Below, piece by piece: positions 26,426-35,600 of a stretch of 64,000 nucleotides of DNA. The stretch's first letter is position 1; every line of letters begins with the position of its first letter. Under the pieces are notes generated by a model, which saw only the letters and a program-made list of their open reading frames with translations, was not told the DNA's origin and ran no database searches. Source of the DNA: an uncultured Cohaesibacter sp. (GTDB taxonomy: Bacteria > Pseudomonadota > Alphaproteobacteria > Rhizobiales > Cohaesibacteraceae); contig NZ_OY782507.1 of NCBI RefSeq assembly GCF_963677725.1, positions 2,604,001-2,668,000 of the forward strand, given 5' to 3'. Both the position numbers and the translations under genes were made by a program.

Positions 26426-27358
26426 TCAGTCCCTTCGGACGCTCAAAACCCTCAGGCTTTTGGGATGGAGTTCAATCATCACCTTGTCTTTCAATGGCAG
26501 CAATTCACCATCCTGAACGCATTTGGACGGTTTTCTTCTGCCTTCCACTGAAATTTCCACCTTTTGAGCCGTTTTGATCACAACGTCGGGATTGTCATGG
26601 GTTAGCCCAAGCAGCAAATCGGCTCCCAGTTTCAGCGCCTTTTGCCGATTCATCCGGCCAACCATGTAGACGCCAAGGCGCCCACCATCGGGTTGTTCGG
26701 CAAAGGGGAGTGCGGTGCCACCGAACAGATTGTTGGAAATGGACAAAGCACTGAGTTTACGGGTTTCCCGCTCGCCATCGATATCAAGGGTCAGCTTGTA
26801 AAGCGGCATACGGGCAATGGTGCGCCAGAAGGCTTTGAGGGTCGCCACCATTTTACCAAGTCGCGAGCCGTATCTCAGGCGGGCTCGTTTGCGAATCATC
26901 CGAGGGTGCAGGCCAATCGACATTTGATGGACAAAGGGGCGGCCATTGGCGGTGGCGATGTCATAGGCGCGGATGTTGCTGGTCCGCAGCGCATCAATCG
27001 CCTCGAAGAGATCCTGTGGCATGGCAAGTGATCGGGCAAAGAGATTCATCGTGCCGCCGGGAATGACCGCCAGGATCTTGTCATTCTGCCAGGCAAAATT
27101 GGCTGCCGCAGATACCGTCCCGTCCCCGCCACCGGCCAGCAGGACGGCAAAATTCTCGGTGCGCGCAATGTGTTCCATCTCTTCAATCAAGACTTTGCCA
27201 TCGCCCACATGGATGGTTACAGACTCATAGCTATCCGCAAAGGCCTGTTTGATATGCTGCTTGACCGCGTCAAGATCGGCGGTCCGAAAGGTGCCGCTGC
27301 CTGTGTTGAGGAAGGCATGAACCGTATTTTTGGGGGCCGTATTTTTTGGCTCAGTCAT
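26426..27358 (-). CDS. Diacylglycerol kinase-family lipid kinase
   Basis: A 310-residue member of the DAGK_cat (DgkB/YegS) family. The catalytic signature LLAGGGDGTVSAAANFAW and the following VIPGGTMNLFARSL are clear; a C-terminal beta domain ends near KVMIELHPKSLRVLS. These soluble kinases phosphorylate diacylglycerol or related lipids. The start MTEPKN at 27358 has AGGAA seven bases upstream and overlaps the upstream AlkB gene by 8 bp; an in-frame start at 27406 lies deeper within it. The overlap suggests coupled translation. Confidence 0.88.
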   Translation of the reverse strand: MTEPKNTAPKNTVHAFLNTGSGTFRTADLDAVKQHIKQAFADSYESVTIHVGDGKVLIEEMEHIARTENFAVLLAGGGDGTVSAAANFAWQNDKILAVIPGGTMNLFARSLAMPQDLFEAIDALRTSNIRAYDIATANGRPFVHQMSIGLHPRMIRKRARLRYGSRLGKMVATLKAFWRTIARMPLYKLTLDIDGERETRKLSALSISNNLFGGTALPFAEQPDGGRLGVYMVGRMNRQKALKLGADLLLGLTHDNPDVVIKTAQKVEISVEGRRKPSKCVQDGELLPLKDKVMIELHPKSLRVLSVRRD

Positions 27359-27995
27359 GACTTGGTTCCTGTGCTTCCTTTGTCGTTTCATCTGGTTTTT
27401 CATCACCGGGTTTCGTCACGCGCCGCATGGTGAGATTGATCCGACCGGGCTCTTTCAGCAAGGTCGAGGTGCCGGGATATATCTTGTCGACGCCATGATA
27501 GGCAAGGCGATCATCGCCTTCCAGCAGCATCACATCACCGGACCGGAGCAGAAAGCTCTGGGTCGGGTCCTTGCGGTCCTTGCCCCCAAGGCGGAAGCGG
27601 GCATCATCGCCAAGGGAAACTGACAGAATCGGTGCGGCGAAATCTTCCTCATCATTATCAACATGAAGGCCCATTCTGGCATTTGGGTGATAATGGTTGA
27701 TCAGGCAAGCTTCAGGCGGTGCCGGATAGTCGGTGAGGTCGTGCCACATGCCAAGCAGGCTGTCGGGTATTGGTGGCCATGACTGGCCTGTGACCGGATG
27801 GACCGGCTCATAGCGATAGCCCGATTTGTCCGATAGCCACCCCAGAGGGCCGCAGTTGGACATACGCACCGACAGGGGCTTGCCCCAGCGGGGCATGGTG
27901 GGGGTAAAAAGCGGCGCTCTGGCCACAATTGCGCGAATTTCCTCAAGCACAGCCTGTTGCATTTCGGATGTGAGATAATTGCTCAGCAATCGCAT
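27351..27995 (-). CDS. alkB: AlkB-type 2-oxoglutarate/Fe(II) dioxygenase
   Basis: A 214-residue AlkB-family oxygenase that can remove alkyl groups from 1-methyladenine and 3-methylcytosine in DNA or RNA. The metal-binding triad is visible: HVD in MGLHVDNDEEDF, the distal His in LAYHGVDKI, and the oxoglutarate-binding Arg residues in GRINLTMRR. LINHYHPNARMGLH and SVSLGDDARFRLGG are also typical. The last 20 residues are a charged tail. It overlaps the downstream lipid kinase gene by 8 bp. With the two MGMT domains in the window it forms a modest set of alkylation-repair genes. Confidence 0.9.
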   Translation of the reverse strand: MRLLSNYLTSEMQQAVLEEIRAIVARAPLFTPTMPRWGKPLSVRMSNCGPLGWLSDKSGYRYEPVHPVTGQSWPPIPDSLLGMWHDLTDYPAPPEACLINHYHPNARMGLHVDNDEEDFAAPILSVSLGDDARFRLGGKDRKDPTQSFLLRSGDVMLLEGDDRLAYHGVDKIYPGTSTLLKEPGRINLTMRRVTKPGDEKPDETTKEAQEPSHD

Positions 27996-28329
27996 GATTG
28001 GTCCTTGTTTCGTCCTGATGGACGGCGGTCAGCCCGCGTCTTGCCGGGCAGAGGCTTGGCAGGCTGTGACTGCATGCCTTGATCTTTTAACGCGCAAAGG
28101 GTCAAAGGAGATCCATTTTTGTGCGAGAGTTCTGTCAAAATTTGTTGGTGGGCGAGACAATGATGCTCTGCAACGAGGAAGCGCCTTGGCATATGATCAA
28201 GACAGCCCCTATCTCTGACAGAGGTGGCGTGGCGCACATCTTGAAACTTTTCAGGATAGTGCGCCACCCCAATCCATGCGGGTCTTTTGGAACCATGAAG
28301 GGCCGGTCCCTTAAAAATCAGACATCGCC
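27996..28329. other. Intergenic region upstream of alkB, with one inverted repeat
   Basis: About 330 bp with no credible gene. Its one clear structure is a perfect 9-bp inverted repeat, GTGGCGCAC (28229-28237) and GTGCGCCAC (28259-28267), around a 21-nt loop that itself holds TGAAA/TTTCA. There is no T-tract beside it, so it is not an obvious terminator. Confidence 0.45.
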
Positions 28330-28779
28330 TTATTCGTCATAGATAAAGGCTCTTGGAAATTGCTTATAGAGCGGATCCCCGTCCCAGAAGACATCAGTCG
28401 GGCCGATTGCATAGTCAATCAGGTTCCATTGACCATAGGCCTGCCGCAGCAAGGCATAGGTGGTCAGACCGTCCTGATCTTCCCACATTTTGAAGTCCGG
28501 GCCGCTGGTCGCAATTTCTCCGCCACCGGGGCGTTGCGGATCAACAACCAGCCATGCCCAATCCTGATATACACGCATCCGATTGACCACGAATTCCACC
28601 GGCGCACCGACGCGCGCTTCCAATAGCGGTCGAATCGCATTGAGGATCAGCTTGCGCTCTTGGCTACCCCGCTCGGGCGTATATATCTGTTGTGCCGAAG
28701 CCGCGCCCACACTCAGCGGGCCAATGCTCAGCAGCATGGCTGCAATCACAGCCAATGGCATCCAAAGTCTTTTCAACAT
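28330..28779 (-). CDS. Small exported protein of unknown function
   Basis: A 149-residue protein starting at 28779 with GGGAACC upstream. Residues 1-30 form a signal peptide ending ASA, so the mature part is periplasmic. The rest has no motif I recognise: ERKLILNAIRPLLEARVGAPVEFVVNRMRVYQDWAWLVVDPQ, then a short acidic region and LLRQAYGQWNLIDYAIGPTDVFWDGD. The pattern (start of mature domain, central VYQDWAW and a final DPLYKQFPRAFI) looks like a single small folded domain with many aromatic residues and no Cys. It lies alone between alkB and dnaK. Confidence 0.75.
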   Translation of the reverse strand: MLKRLWMPLAVIAAMLLSIGPLSVGAASAQQIYTPERGSQERKLILNAIRPLLEARVGAPVEFVVNRMRVYQDWAWLVVDPQRPGGGEIATSGPDFKMWEDQDGLTTYALLRQAYGQWNLIDYAIGPTDVFWDGDPLYKQFPRAFIYDE

Positions 28780-29067
28780 TTCATGGTTCCCTTTTTGCAC
28801 TTCTCAGAGGCGCGCAGCTCGCCTTCGGGTAAGGCAATCGCGTGAAAAGCCGGGATCAGTTTAGCCGATTAATTCTGTCTTGCTAAGACGGTTTGCATGG
28901 CATGACGGCTCTTGAGGGGATCAAAATATCGCGCTTGTGGGGAATTTTTGCTCTTAACGTCGATTTAACCCGAAACACCCTCTTTATTTTGCCGCTCCAC
29001 TCTTATATGAGGGGTGCCAAATTTTCGAATTTTGTCGCAAAAGCGTTCAAAGTGGTAGGGTTTCAGC
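28780..29067. other. Upstream part of the dnaK intergenic region
   Basis: No gene seen. It holds an exact TTAA-N7-TTAAC motif at 28954-28969 and, further right, the dnaK promoter. Confidence 0.5.
28954..28969. promoter_or_regulatory. CtrA-type box upstream of dnaK
   Basis: TTAA-CGTCGAT-TTAAC fits the Caulobacter CtrA consensus TTAA-N7-TTAAC exactly. It is about 115 bp upstream of the predicted dnaK promoter and 175 bp from the divergent small exported protein gene. Confidence 0.4.
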
Positions 29068-29097
29068 CTTGCACCATGCTTGGGTGGCCCCTATATG
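29068..29097 (+). promoter_or_regulatory. Sigma-32-type heat-shock promoter for dnaK
   Basis: CTTG (29068-29071) is followed after exactly 18 bp by CCTATATG (29090-29097), matching the alphaproteobacterial heat-shock pattern CTTG-N17/18-CYTATNT. Transcription would begin near 29105, giving a leader of about 115 nt. Confidence 0.65.
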
Positions 29098-29218
29098 TCC
29101 CATTGAATGGAACCTAACCCGCGCGGCAACGCGCATCTTCAGGGGGTCGGGCCGACAACCGGCGTAAACAAACCGCTTTTGAAGGGTTTCACCGACCTGC
29201 CGATAAGGAGAAACAAGA

Positions 29219-31138
29219 ATGAGCAAAGTCATTGGTATTGACTTGGGCACCACGAACTCGTGCGTGTCCATTATGGATGGCAAAGAGCCAAAAGTCATCG
29301 AAAACGCCGAAGGCGCCCGTACCACCCCATCGATGATCGGTTTCACCGACGATGGTGAGCGTCTGGCAGGTCAGCCAGCCAAACGGCAGGCTGTGACCAA
29401 CCCGCTGAACACCCTGTTCGCGGTCAAACGTCTGATCGGTCGTCGGTTTGAAGATCCGGCTGTCGCCAAAGACATGGATCTGGTCCCCTACAAGATCGTC
29501 AAAGGCGACAATGGCGATGCCTGGGTAGAAGTTGAGGGTGCAAAATACTCTCCTTCGCAAGTCTCCGCAATGATCCTTCAGAAAATGAAGGAAACCGCTG
29601 AAGATTATCTCGGCACGCCTGTCACTCAGGCGGTGATCACCGTTCCGGCCTACTTCAACGACGCCCAGCGTCAGGCAACCAAGGATGCGGGCAAGATTGC
29701 CGGCCTTGAAGTGCTGCGCATCATCAACGAGCCGACCGCAGCCGCTCTGGCCTATGGTCTGGACAAGAATGACGGCAAAACCATCGCGGTTTATGACCTT
29801 GGTGGCGGTACCTTCGACGTGTCCGTGCTGGAAATCGGCGATGGTGTGTTCGAAGTGAAATCCACCAATGGTGATACCTTCCTTGGTGGTGAAGACTTTG
29901 ACATGCGTCTGGTCGACTATCTGGTCGCGGAATTCAAGAAAGACAGCGGCATTGATCTGAAAAATGACAAGCTTGCTCTGCAGCGCCTTAAAGAAGCTGC
30001 CGAGAAAGCCAAGATCGAGCTGTCTTCCTCCACCCAGACCGAGATCAACCTGCCATACATCACCGCAGATGCTTCTGGTCCAAAACACCTGACCTTGAAG
30101 CTGACCCGTGCGAAATTCGAAGCGCTGGTTGATGATCTGGTCAAACGCACCATCAAGCCTTGTGAGGCGGCTCTGAAAGATGCCGGCCTCAATGCTTCGG
30201 AAATTGACGAAGTCGTGCTTGTTGGTGGTATGACCCGCATGCCGAAGGTACAGGAATCGGTCAAGCAGTTCTTTGGCAAAGAGCCTCATAAGGGTGTGAA
30301 CCCGGATGAAGTGGTTGCCATGGGTGCGGCCATTCAGGCTGGCGTTCTGCAGGGTGACGTGAAAGACGTGCTGCTGCTCGACGTGACCCCGCTGTCTCTG
30401 GGTATTGAAACCCTTGGCGGTGTCTTCACCCGTCTGATCGACCGCAACACCACGATCCCGACCAAGAAGGGTCAGGTCTTCTCGACCGCTGATGACAATC
30501 AGAGCGCCGTGACGATCCGGGTCTTCCAGGGTGAGCGTGAAATGGCCGCTGATAACAAGATGCTTGGCCAGTTCGATCTGGTTGGCATCCCTCCAGCGCC
30601 ACGCGGTGTGCCGCAGATCGAAGTGACCTTCGACATCGATGCCAACGGTATCGTCAATGTCTCGGCGCTCGACAAAGGCACCGGCAAAGAGCAGAAAATC
30701 TCCATCAAGGCATCTGGCGGTCTCAGCGACGACGAGATCGAAAAGATGGTCAAGGATGCAGAAGCCAATGCTGAAGCCGACAAGGTGCGCAAGGAACTGG
30801 TGGAAGCCAAGAATCACGGCGAAGCCATGGTTCACTCCGCCGAGAAGAGCATCGCCGACTTTGGTGACAAGGTATCGGAAGCCGACAAATCTGCCATCGA
30901 GTCAGCGATTGCCGAGCTGAAGACTGCTCTTGAAGGCGACGATCTTGAAGGGATCAAAGCCAAGACCGAAAATCTCACCACCGCTTCCATGAAGCTTGGT
31001 GAAGCCATGTATGCGGCACAGCAGTCCGATGAGGAAGCTCAGGCCGCTGCAGATGCTGCACGCGATGCTGCCAAGGATGACGACATCGTCGATGCCGACT
31101 TCGAAGAAGTCCGCGACGATGACGAGAAAAAATCCTAA
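29219..31138 (+). CDS. dnaK: Chaperone protein DnaK (Hsp70)
   Basis: A 639-residue Hsp70. The ATPase domain (about 1-385) has [17 protein letters not shown] at the start, [20 protein letters not shown] and [19 protein letters not shown]; the substrate domain (about 390-610) has [14 protein letters not shown]. The C-terminus is a charged tail ending [15 protein letters not shown], the bacterial form of the EEVD-like end. It folds nascent and stress-damaged proteins together with DnaJ and GrpE, both in this window. AAGGAG lies ahead of the ATG. Codon use is noticeably more regular than in neighbours, as expected for a highly expressed gene. Confidence 0.99.
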   Translation: MSKVIGIDLGTTNSCVSIMDGKEPKVIENAEGARTTPSMIGFTDDGERLAGQPAKRQAVTNPLNTLFAVKRLIGRRFEDPAVAKDMDLVPYKIVKGDNGDAWVEVEGAKYSPSQVSAMILQKMKETAEDYLGTPVTQAVITVPAYFNDAQRQATKDAGKIAGLEVLRIINEPTAAALAYGLDKNDGKTIAVYDLGGGTFDVSVLEIGDGVFEVKSTNGDTFLGGEDFDMRLVDYLVAEFKKDSGIDLKNDKLALQRLKEAAEKAKIELSSSTQTEINLPYITADASGPKHLTLKLTRAKFEALVDDLVKRTIKPCEAALKDAGLNASEIDEVVLVGGMTRMPKVQESVKQFFGKEPHKGVNPDEVVAMGAAIQAGVLQGDVKDVLLLDVTPLSLGIETLGGVFTRLIDRNTTIPTKKGQVFSTADDNQSAVTIRVFQGEREMAADNKMLGQFDLVGIPPAPRGVPQIEVTFDIDANGIVNVSALDKGTGKEQKISIKASGGLSDDEIEKMVKDAEANAEADKVRKELVEAKNHGEAMVHSAEKSIADFGDKVSEADKSAIESAIAELKTALEGDDLEGIKAKTENLTTASMKLGEAMYAAQQSDEEAQAAADAARDAAKDDDIVDADFEEVRDDDEKKS

Positions 31139-31159
31139 GGCCGGGTCGTAACAAGACAA

Positions 31160-31184
31160 AGACAGCACCCATCGGGTGCTGTCT
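31160..31184 (+). terminator. Hairpin between dnaK and dnaJ
   Basis: AGACAGCACCC-ATC-GGGTGCTGTCT is a perfect 11-bp stem only 22 bp after the dnaK stop, but the T-rich tail is weak (CATCGTTTT). It may reduce read-through so that less DnaJ than DnaK is made. Confidence 0.6.
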
Positions 31185-31429
31185 CATCGTTTTGAGAACC
31201 CGGAGTGTTGCCGCACTTCGGGTTTTGTCGTGAAGCCAGTGCAGTTGAGAATGCCGTACGAATGATTTGATCCGGGTGGGCCAGAGCCGGACGATAGACG
31301 CTTTAGCGCTGCATCTTGACATGTGGCAGACGCACAGAGCGGTCGACATCAATGCATATCTTGCACTGGAAGCACCAGACTGGGCCTTTGATTGGCCGTT
31401 GACCAAAGACCTGTTAGAAAGTGGAACGG

Positions 31430-32557
31430 ATGTCCAAAGCCGATTATTACGAATTGCTCGGGGTCTCCCGTGGGGCTGACGACAAGGAGTTGAAAAGCGC
31501 CTTTCGCAAGAAAGCGATGCAATTTCACCCTGACCGCAATCCGGATGACCCGGAGGCAGAAGCCCGCTTCAAGGAAATCAATGAAGCTTACGAAATTCTC
31601 AAGGATGCCGAGAAGCGCGCCGCCTATGACCGCTATGGTCATGCTGCCTTTGAACAAGGCGGCATGGGGCAGGGCTTCGGATCCGACTTCGGGTCCTCCA
31701 TGTCCGATATCTTCGAGGATATTTTCGGCGACATGATGGGCGGCGGCGGGCGGCGGTCCCGCGGTCGCGAGCGTGGGGCGGACCTGCGTTACAATATGGA
31801 AATCACGCTGGAAGAGGCCTTCCACGGCAAAACCGCCGAAATCGAAGTGCCAACTTCCGTCACCTGTACCACCTGTTCTGGCTCTGGTGCCAAGGCAGGC
31901 ACCAGCCCCAAACCCTGTCGCACCTGTGGTGGCATCGGCAAGGTTCGGGCTACGCAGGGCTTTTTCACTGTCGAGCGGACGTGCCCAAGCTGTCATGGCC
32001 GTGGCGAAGTGATCGAGGATCCATGCCCAAGCTGTCATGGCTCGGGTCGGACGATGGAAAACCGCACCCTGTCGGTCAACATTCCGGCTGGTATCGAAGA
32101 CGGCACCCGTATTCGCCTGTCGGGCGAAGGGGAAGCCGGGGTGAGGGGCGGTCCTCCGGGCGATCTTTACATTTTTCTTACCCAGAAGCCGCATGACCTG
32201 TTCCAGCGGGATGGGGCTGACATTTTCTGTCGCGTGCCGATTTCGATGTCGACCGCCATTTTGGGTGGTCAGTTCGAGGTGCCGACAGTGGATGGGGGCA
32301 AGACGCGGGTGAATGTGCCCGAAGGCACCCAGACGGGCAAGCAGTTCCGCCTGAGAGGCAAGGGGATGCCGGTTCTGCGCAGCGCGCAATATGGCGACAT
32401 GTATATTCAGGTCGACGTGGAAACGCCGCGCAAGCTGACCAAACGCCAGAAGGAACTGATTATGGAGTTTGACGAGTTGGCGCACGCGGATAATCATCCC
32501 GGCAGAGACGGCTTTTTCGCCAAGGTGAAGGATTTCTTCGAACGCATTGGGGAATAG
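31430..32557 (+). CDS. dnaJ: Chaperone protein DnaJ (Hsp40)
   Basis: A 375-residue type I J-protein that stimulates DnaK ATPase and hands over substrates. The J domain (1-70) contains the essential HPD in [11 protein letters not shown]; a Gly-rich linker follows ([19 protein letters not shown]). The zinc-binding region has four CxxCxGxG-type repeats: [24 protein letters not shown] and CPSCHGSG. The C-terminal substrate and dimerisation domains follow. The start at 31430 has GTGGAAC upstream; a GTG at 31421 is also in frame. It lies 291 bp after dnaK, an unusually wide gap for the pair. Confidence 0.98.
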   Translation: MSKADYYELLGVSRGADDKELKSAFRKKAMQFHPDRNPDDPEAEARFKEINEAYEILKDAEKRAAYDRYGHAAFEQGGMGQGFGSDFGSSMSDIFEDIFGDMMGGGGRRSRGRERGADLRYNMEITLEEAFHGKTAEIEVPTSVTCTTCSGSGAKAGTSPKPCRTCGGIGKVRATQGFFTVERTCPSCHGRGEVIEDPCPSCHGSGRTMENRTLSVNIPAGIEDGTRIRLSGEGEAGVRGGPPGDLYIFLTQKPHDLFQRDGADIFCRVPISMSTAILGGQFEVPTVDGGKTRVNVPEGTQTGKQFRLRGKGMPVLRSAQYGDMYIQVDVETPRKLTKRQKELIMEFDELAHADNHPGRDGFFAKVKDFFERIGE

Positions 32558-32580
32558 GCAAAAATTCCCAACCGAGTTTC

Positions 32581-32612
32581 AAAAAGGGGTGCTGGATCAG
32601 TGCCCCTTTTTT
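32581..32612 (+). terminator. Terminator after dnaJ
   Basis: AAAAAGGGG (32581-32589) pairs with CCCCTTTTT; the stem encloses an inner loop and is followed by Ts, 23 bp past the dnaJ stop. Confidence 0.75.
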
Positions 32613-32806
32613 GCGTCCTCTTTTAAGTCCACTTTTGCGCTCACTGGCCTGATATCCTTCTTTTCTTGCTGTGGTGCCTTTTATCGCGCATCGTTTGACA
32701 ATATATTGGATAAGTATGTTTCCTAATTAATTCTCTCGCGCCATTCGGCACGGGTTATAGTGTCTAGCCTGCCTTATGTCAGACTTGGACTTTGCCGGAG
32801 AATCCA

Positions 32807-33409
32807 ATGCTCAAGAAGTTGCGCAACCGTCCCCTGATCACCAAGATCCCGGATGAAATCCGTTTTTTGCGGCAATGGTTCGACAATCCGATGAAAACAG
32901 GGGCGGTGGCGCCGTCCAGTCCGGCTTTGGCGCGGCGCATGGCCTCTTTCATCGATCCGGCCAAACCGGGGTTGGTGGTAGAGCTGGGGCCAGGCACCGG
33001 GGTTGTCACACAAGAGGTGCTGGCGCGCGGTGTGGAGCCAGGCAGGGTGCTGGCGGTGGAATATTCGACCGATTTTGTCAATATTCTGCGCGACCGATTT
33101 GCTGGCGCGACGGTGATGCAGGGGGACGCCTATGACTTTCAGGCCATCCGACAGACCCATATCAACGAGCCTTTGGCGGCGGTGGTCTCAAGCCTGCCGC
33201 TCTTCACCAAACCCAAGGCAATGCGCAGACGGTTGATCGACATGTGTCTTGATGCACTGGCACCGGGCTGTCCCTTCATCCAGTTTTCCTATGCCTTGGT
33301 CCCGCCAGTGCCGCTAGAGGATGGCAATTTCACTATTGAAACCAGCAATTGGGTGATTGGCAACCTTCCGCCTGCCCGTGTATGGGTGTATCGTAGACCA
33401 CTACAATAG
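32807..33409 (+). CDS. pmtA: Phospholipid N-methyltransferase (PmtA type)
   Basis: A 200-residue SAM-dependent methyltransferase resembling the rhizobial PmtA, which converts phosphatidylethanolamine to phosphatidylcholine. Family features: EIRFLRQWFDNPMKTGAVAPSSPALARRMA at the N-terminus, motif I VVELGPGTGVVTQEVLARGV, the acidic VEYSTDF, VVSSLPLF, and IGNLPPARVWVYRR at the end. The ATG at 32807 has GGAG eight bases upstream and is preferred over a TTG at 32792. Members also include rRNA-adenine-methylase-like proteins, so substrate is inferred. It has its own terminator. Confidence 0.82.
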   Translation: MLKKLRNRPLITKIPDEIRFLRQWFDNPMKTGAVAPSSPALARRMASFIDPAKPGLVVELGPGTGVVTQEVLARGVEPGRVLAVEYSTDFVNILRDRFAGATVMQGDAYDFQAIRQTHINEPLAAVVSSLPLFTKPKAMRRRLIDMCLDALAPGCPFIQFSYALVPPVPLEDGNFTIETSNWVIGNLPPARVWVYRRPLQ

Positions 33410-33430
33410 GCCTGTCTGACAGGCTTTTTT
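33410..33430 (+). terminator. Terminator after pmtA
   Basis: GCCTGTC-T-GACAGGC followed directly by six Ts, starting right after the pmtA stop codon. Confidence 0.75.
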
Positions 33431-33452
33431 AATACACCGAACGGAAGACGGC

Positions 33453-34031
33453 ATGAAAAAGACACGCATTCTCTGCTTTGCCGGATCGACCCGATCCAGC
33501 AGTTTCAATCAGGCCCTGGCGGGCGCAATGGCCAAAAAGCTCAGCCTGATGGAAATGGATGTCACCTATCTCAATCTCACGGATTATCCTCTGCCCCTAT
33601 TCAACCAAGATGACGAGAAGGAAAAAGGCGTACCGGACAATGCGGTGAAGCTGGCCAAAGTGATGGCCAAGCATGATGGCATCTTCATAGCCTGCCCGGA
33701 ATATAATGGCTCGGTGACTCCTTTGCTGAAAAACACCATCGACTGGGTTTCTCGTGTGCCGGCCGAGGCGCGCCACCCTTATCGCACGCCGGTCTTTGCC
33801 ATTGGTGCGGCCTCTCCGGGACAAATGGGCGGTATGCGGTCGCTGTCTCATCTGCGAGAAGTGCTCTTGGCGCTCGGTGCAATCGTGATCCCCGAGCAGG
33901 TCAGCGTCGCCAATGCAGGTTCGGCATTTGATGATAAAGGTGACCTCAAGGATGATCGGCAGAATGTGTTTATGGAAGGCTGTGCCCATAAGCTGGCCCA
34001 ATTCGCTCAACGGTTAAAACCGCTCGAATAG
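33453..34031 (+). CDS. NADPH-dependent FMN reductase family protein
   Basis: A 192-residue flavodoxin-fold reductase. The FMN phosphate loop is [18 protein letters not shown] (residues 5-22); the second flavin contact is [21 protein letters not shown], the signature of the NAD(P)H-dependent FMN reductase / azoreductase / chromate reductase group. The natural electron acceptor cannot be read from sequence. It stands alone between pmtA and pyrF. Confidence 0.88.
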   Translation: MKKTRILCFAGSTRSSSFNQALAGAMAKKLSLMEMDVTYLNLTDYPLPLFNQDDEKEKGVPDNAVKLAKVMAKHDGIFIACPEYNGSVTPLLKNTIDWVSRVPAEARHPYRTPVFAIGAASPGQMGGMRSLSHLREVLLALGAIVIPEQVSVANAGSAFDDKGDLKDDRQNVFMEGCAHKLAQFAQRLKPLE

Positions 34032-34137
34032 ACCGAATTCAGCCAAATTTTCCGTAGCTCAGCTATGGACCGGACAGGATTTGGGTGATATGGCTCTTGC
34101 CAATTATCCCAAAACTGTCAGCCACGGAGATCCTCCC

Positions 34138-34836
34138 ATGTCCATCAGCGCTCGCGACCGTCTGATCGTACCCCTTGATGTGCCAACGATTGACGAAGCC
34201 CGTCACGTGGTTGACGACCTTGGCGAGGCGGTCTCTTTCTACAAAATCGGCTATCAGCTGGGATATGCAGGCGGCTTTGCGCTGGCTCATCAGCTGATTG
34301 CGGATGGCAAGCAGATTTTCATGGATCTCAAGCTGCTGGATATCGACAACACGGTCGAGAAAGGCGTGGAATCGATCAGTCGGATGGGAGCGACCTTCCT
34401 GACGATTCATGCCTATCCCAAGGCAATGCGGGCGGCTGTCGCGGGGCGCGGCACTTCGGATCTGAAATTGCTAGGAGTGACCGTTCTGACCTCCATGGAC
34501 GATCAGGATCTGCTCGGGGCTGGCTATCGGATGAGCGCCGAGGATCTGGTTGCCATGCGGGCCAAGGATGCCAGAGAGGCGGGGATGGACGGCATTGTCT
34601 GTTCTGCACAGGAAGCCACCGCCATGCGTGCCATTGTCGGTCCGGATGTGGCGATCGTGACCCCGGGCATCCGCCCAAGTGGCACGGATGCCGGCGATCA
34701 GAAACGGGTCATGACACCGGGTAAGGCCATCGCGGCGGGTGCTGATTATCTGGTGGTTGGTCGTCCGGTTCTCAATGCACCTGATCGGCCCGCAATGGCG
34801 CGCCAGATCGTCGACGAGATTGCAGCGGCGCTGTAA
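34138..34836 (+). CDS. pyrF: Orotidine 5'-phosphate decarboxylase
   Basis: A 232-residue TIM-barrel enzyme that makes UMP from OMP, the last step of pyrimidine synthesis. It begins [16 protein letters not shown]; the catalytic Lys-Asp array is in [17 protein letters not shown] (DxKxxDI pattern), and the phosphate-binding loop is VTPGIRPSG. The start at 34138 has GGAG eight bases upstream; in-frame starts at 34090 (ATG) and 34081 (TTG) would add residues outside the family. Confidence 0.97.
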   Translation: MSISARDRLIVPLDVPTIDEARHVVDDLGEAVSFYKIGYQLGYAGGFALAHQLIADGKQIFMDLKLLDIDNTVEKGVESISRMGATFLTIHAYPKAMRAAVAGRGTSDLKLLGVTVLTSMDDQDLLGAGYRMSAEDLVAMRAKDAREAGMDGIVCSAQEATAMRAIVGPDVAIVTPGIRPSGTDAGDQKRVMTPGKAIAAGADYLVVGRPVLNAPDRPAMARQIVDEIAAAL

Positions 34837-34932
34837 ACGCGTCCCAAACATTGGGCCGGTCGTGAGCCAATGTTGACTTTGCGCAGAGTCGATGCTGAAA
34901 TTTTTATTTCGTATCCGGAATAAATAGATATC

Positions 34933-35562
34933 ATGAGCTCTTTGCCGCCGATGAATTCTGCCAAAGAGCCTGGCTCTGATGGTACCACCCCTGCGGACTC
35001 GCAAGCGGATGACCTATCCATTCAGGTGCGTGCTGCGTCTTATACGGATATTGCAGATTTGCAGGCAATCGAACGCAGTGCGGCGCAATTGTTCGCGCGC
35101 AGCCCCTATCCGGAATTGGCCGGTTTCTCGCCGATCTCCTCACTGGTCTATGGACAGGCTTTCTCCAATCGCCATCCCATTTGGCTCGCAGAAGTCTGTC
35201 TTGCTGAGACCCCTGCGCATCCGCATGGAGCAAAAGCCGGATTTGCCTATTGCGTGCCACTTGGCGATGGTCTGCATCTACAGGAATTATCAGTGCATGG
35301 GGATTTTCAACGTCGGGGCATTGGGGGCGCTCTGCTGTCAGCGGTGATCGACAAGGCAAAGGCGCGATCCGCCGCCTTTCTCAGCTTGACCACTTATGCG
35401 GACATTCCCTGGAATGGCCCCTTTTACCGCCGCCATGGCTTTGAACAACTGACAGCCGACAGCATGCCGCAAAGCTTGCGGGACATTCTGGACCAGGAAA
35501 TCCGGAGCGGTGCCAATGAAGCGACCCGCTGTGTCATGCGTCTTGATTTGTCCGATACCTGA
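34933..35562 (+). CDS. GNAT-family N-acetyltransferase
   Basis: A 209-residue GNAT. After about 35 variable residues the domain begins IQVRAASYTDIADLQAIERSAA. The acetyl-CoA-binding motif A is LHLQELSVHGDFQRRGIGGALLSAVID, with the RxxGxG loop RRGIGG, followed by the characteristic LTTYADIPWNGPFYRRHGF of Acetyltransf_1 members. Substrate unknown. It follows pyrF by 96 bp but probably has its own promoter; AT-rich DNA just upstream (34898-34930) supports this. Confidence 0.87.
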   Translation: MSSLPPMNSAKEPGSDGTTPADSQADDLSIQVRAASYTDIADLQAIERSAAQLFARSPYPELAGFSPISSLVYGQAFSNRHPIWLAEVCLAETPAHPHGAKAGFAYCVPLGDGLHLQELSVHGDFQRRGIGGALLSAVIDKAKARSAAFLSLTTYADIPWNGPFYRRHGFEQLTADSMPQSLRDILDQEIRSGANEATRCVMRLDLSDT

Positions 35563-35600
35563 TTGGCAGATTCCGGGCTTTGGGCTGTATTGAACAGGCT

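Noticed and set aside
28780-29218. CIRCE element ahead of dnaK, grpE or hrcA
   Set aside because: No TTAGCACTC-N9-GAGTGCTAA-like inverted repeat was found in these upstream regions; HrcA probably acts on groESL elsewhere.
29189-30835. A 548-codon open frame on the minus strand opposite dnaK
   Set aside because: It mirrors the strong codon bias of dnaK; the translation has no domain and no ribosome binding site.
34205-34210. CACGTG within pyrF as a third parS site
   Set aside because: The flanking bases do not fit parS and it lies inside a coding region.
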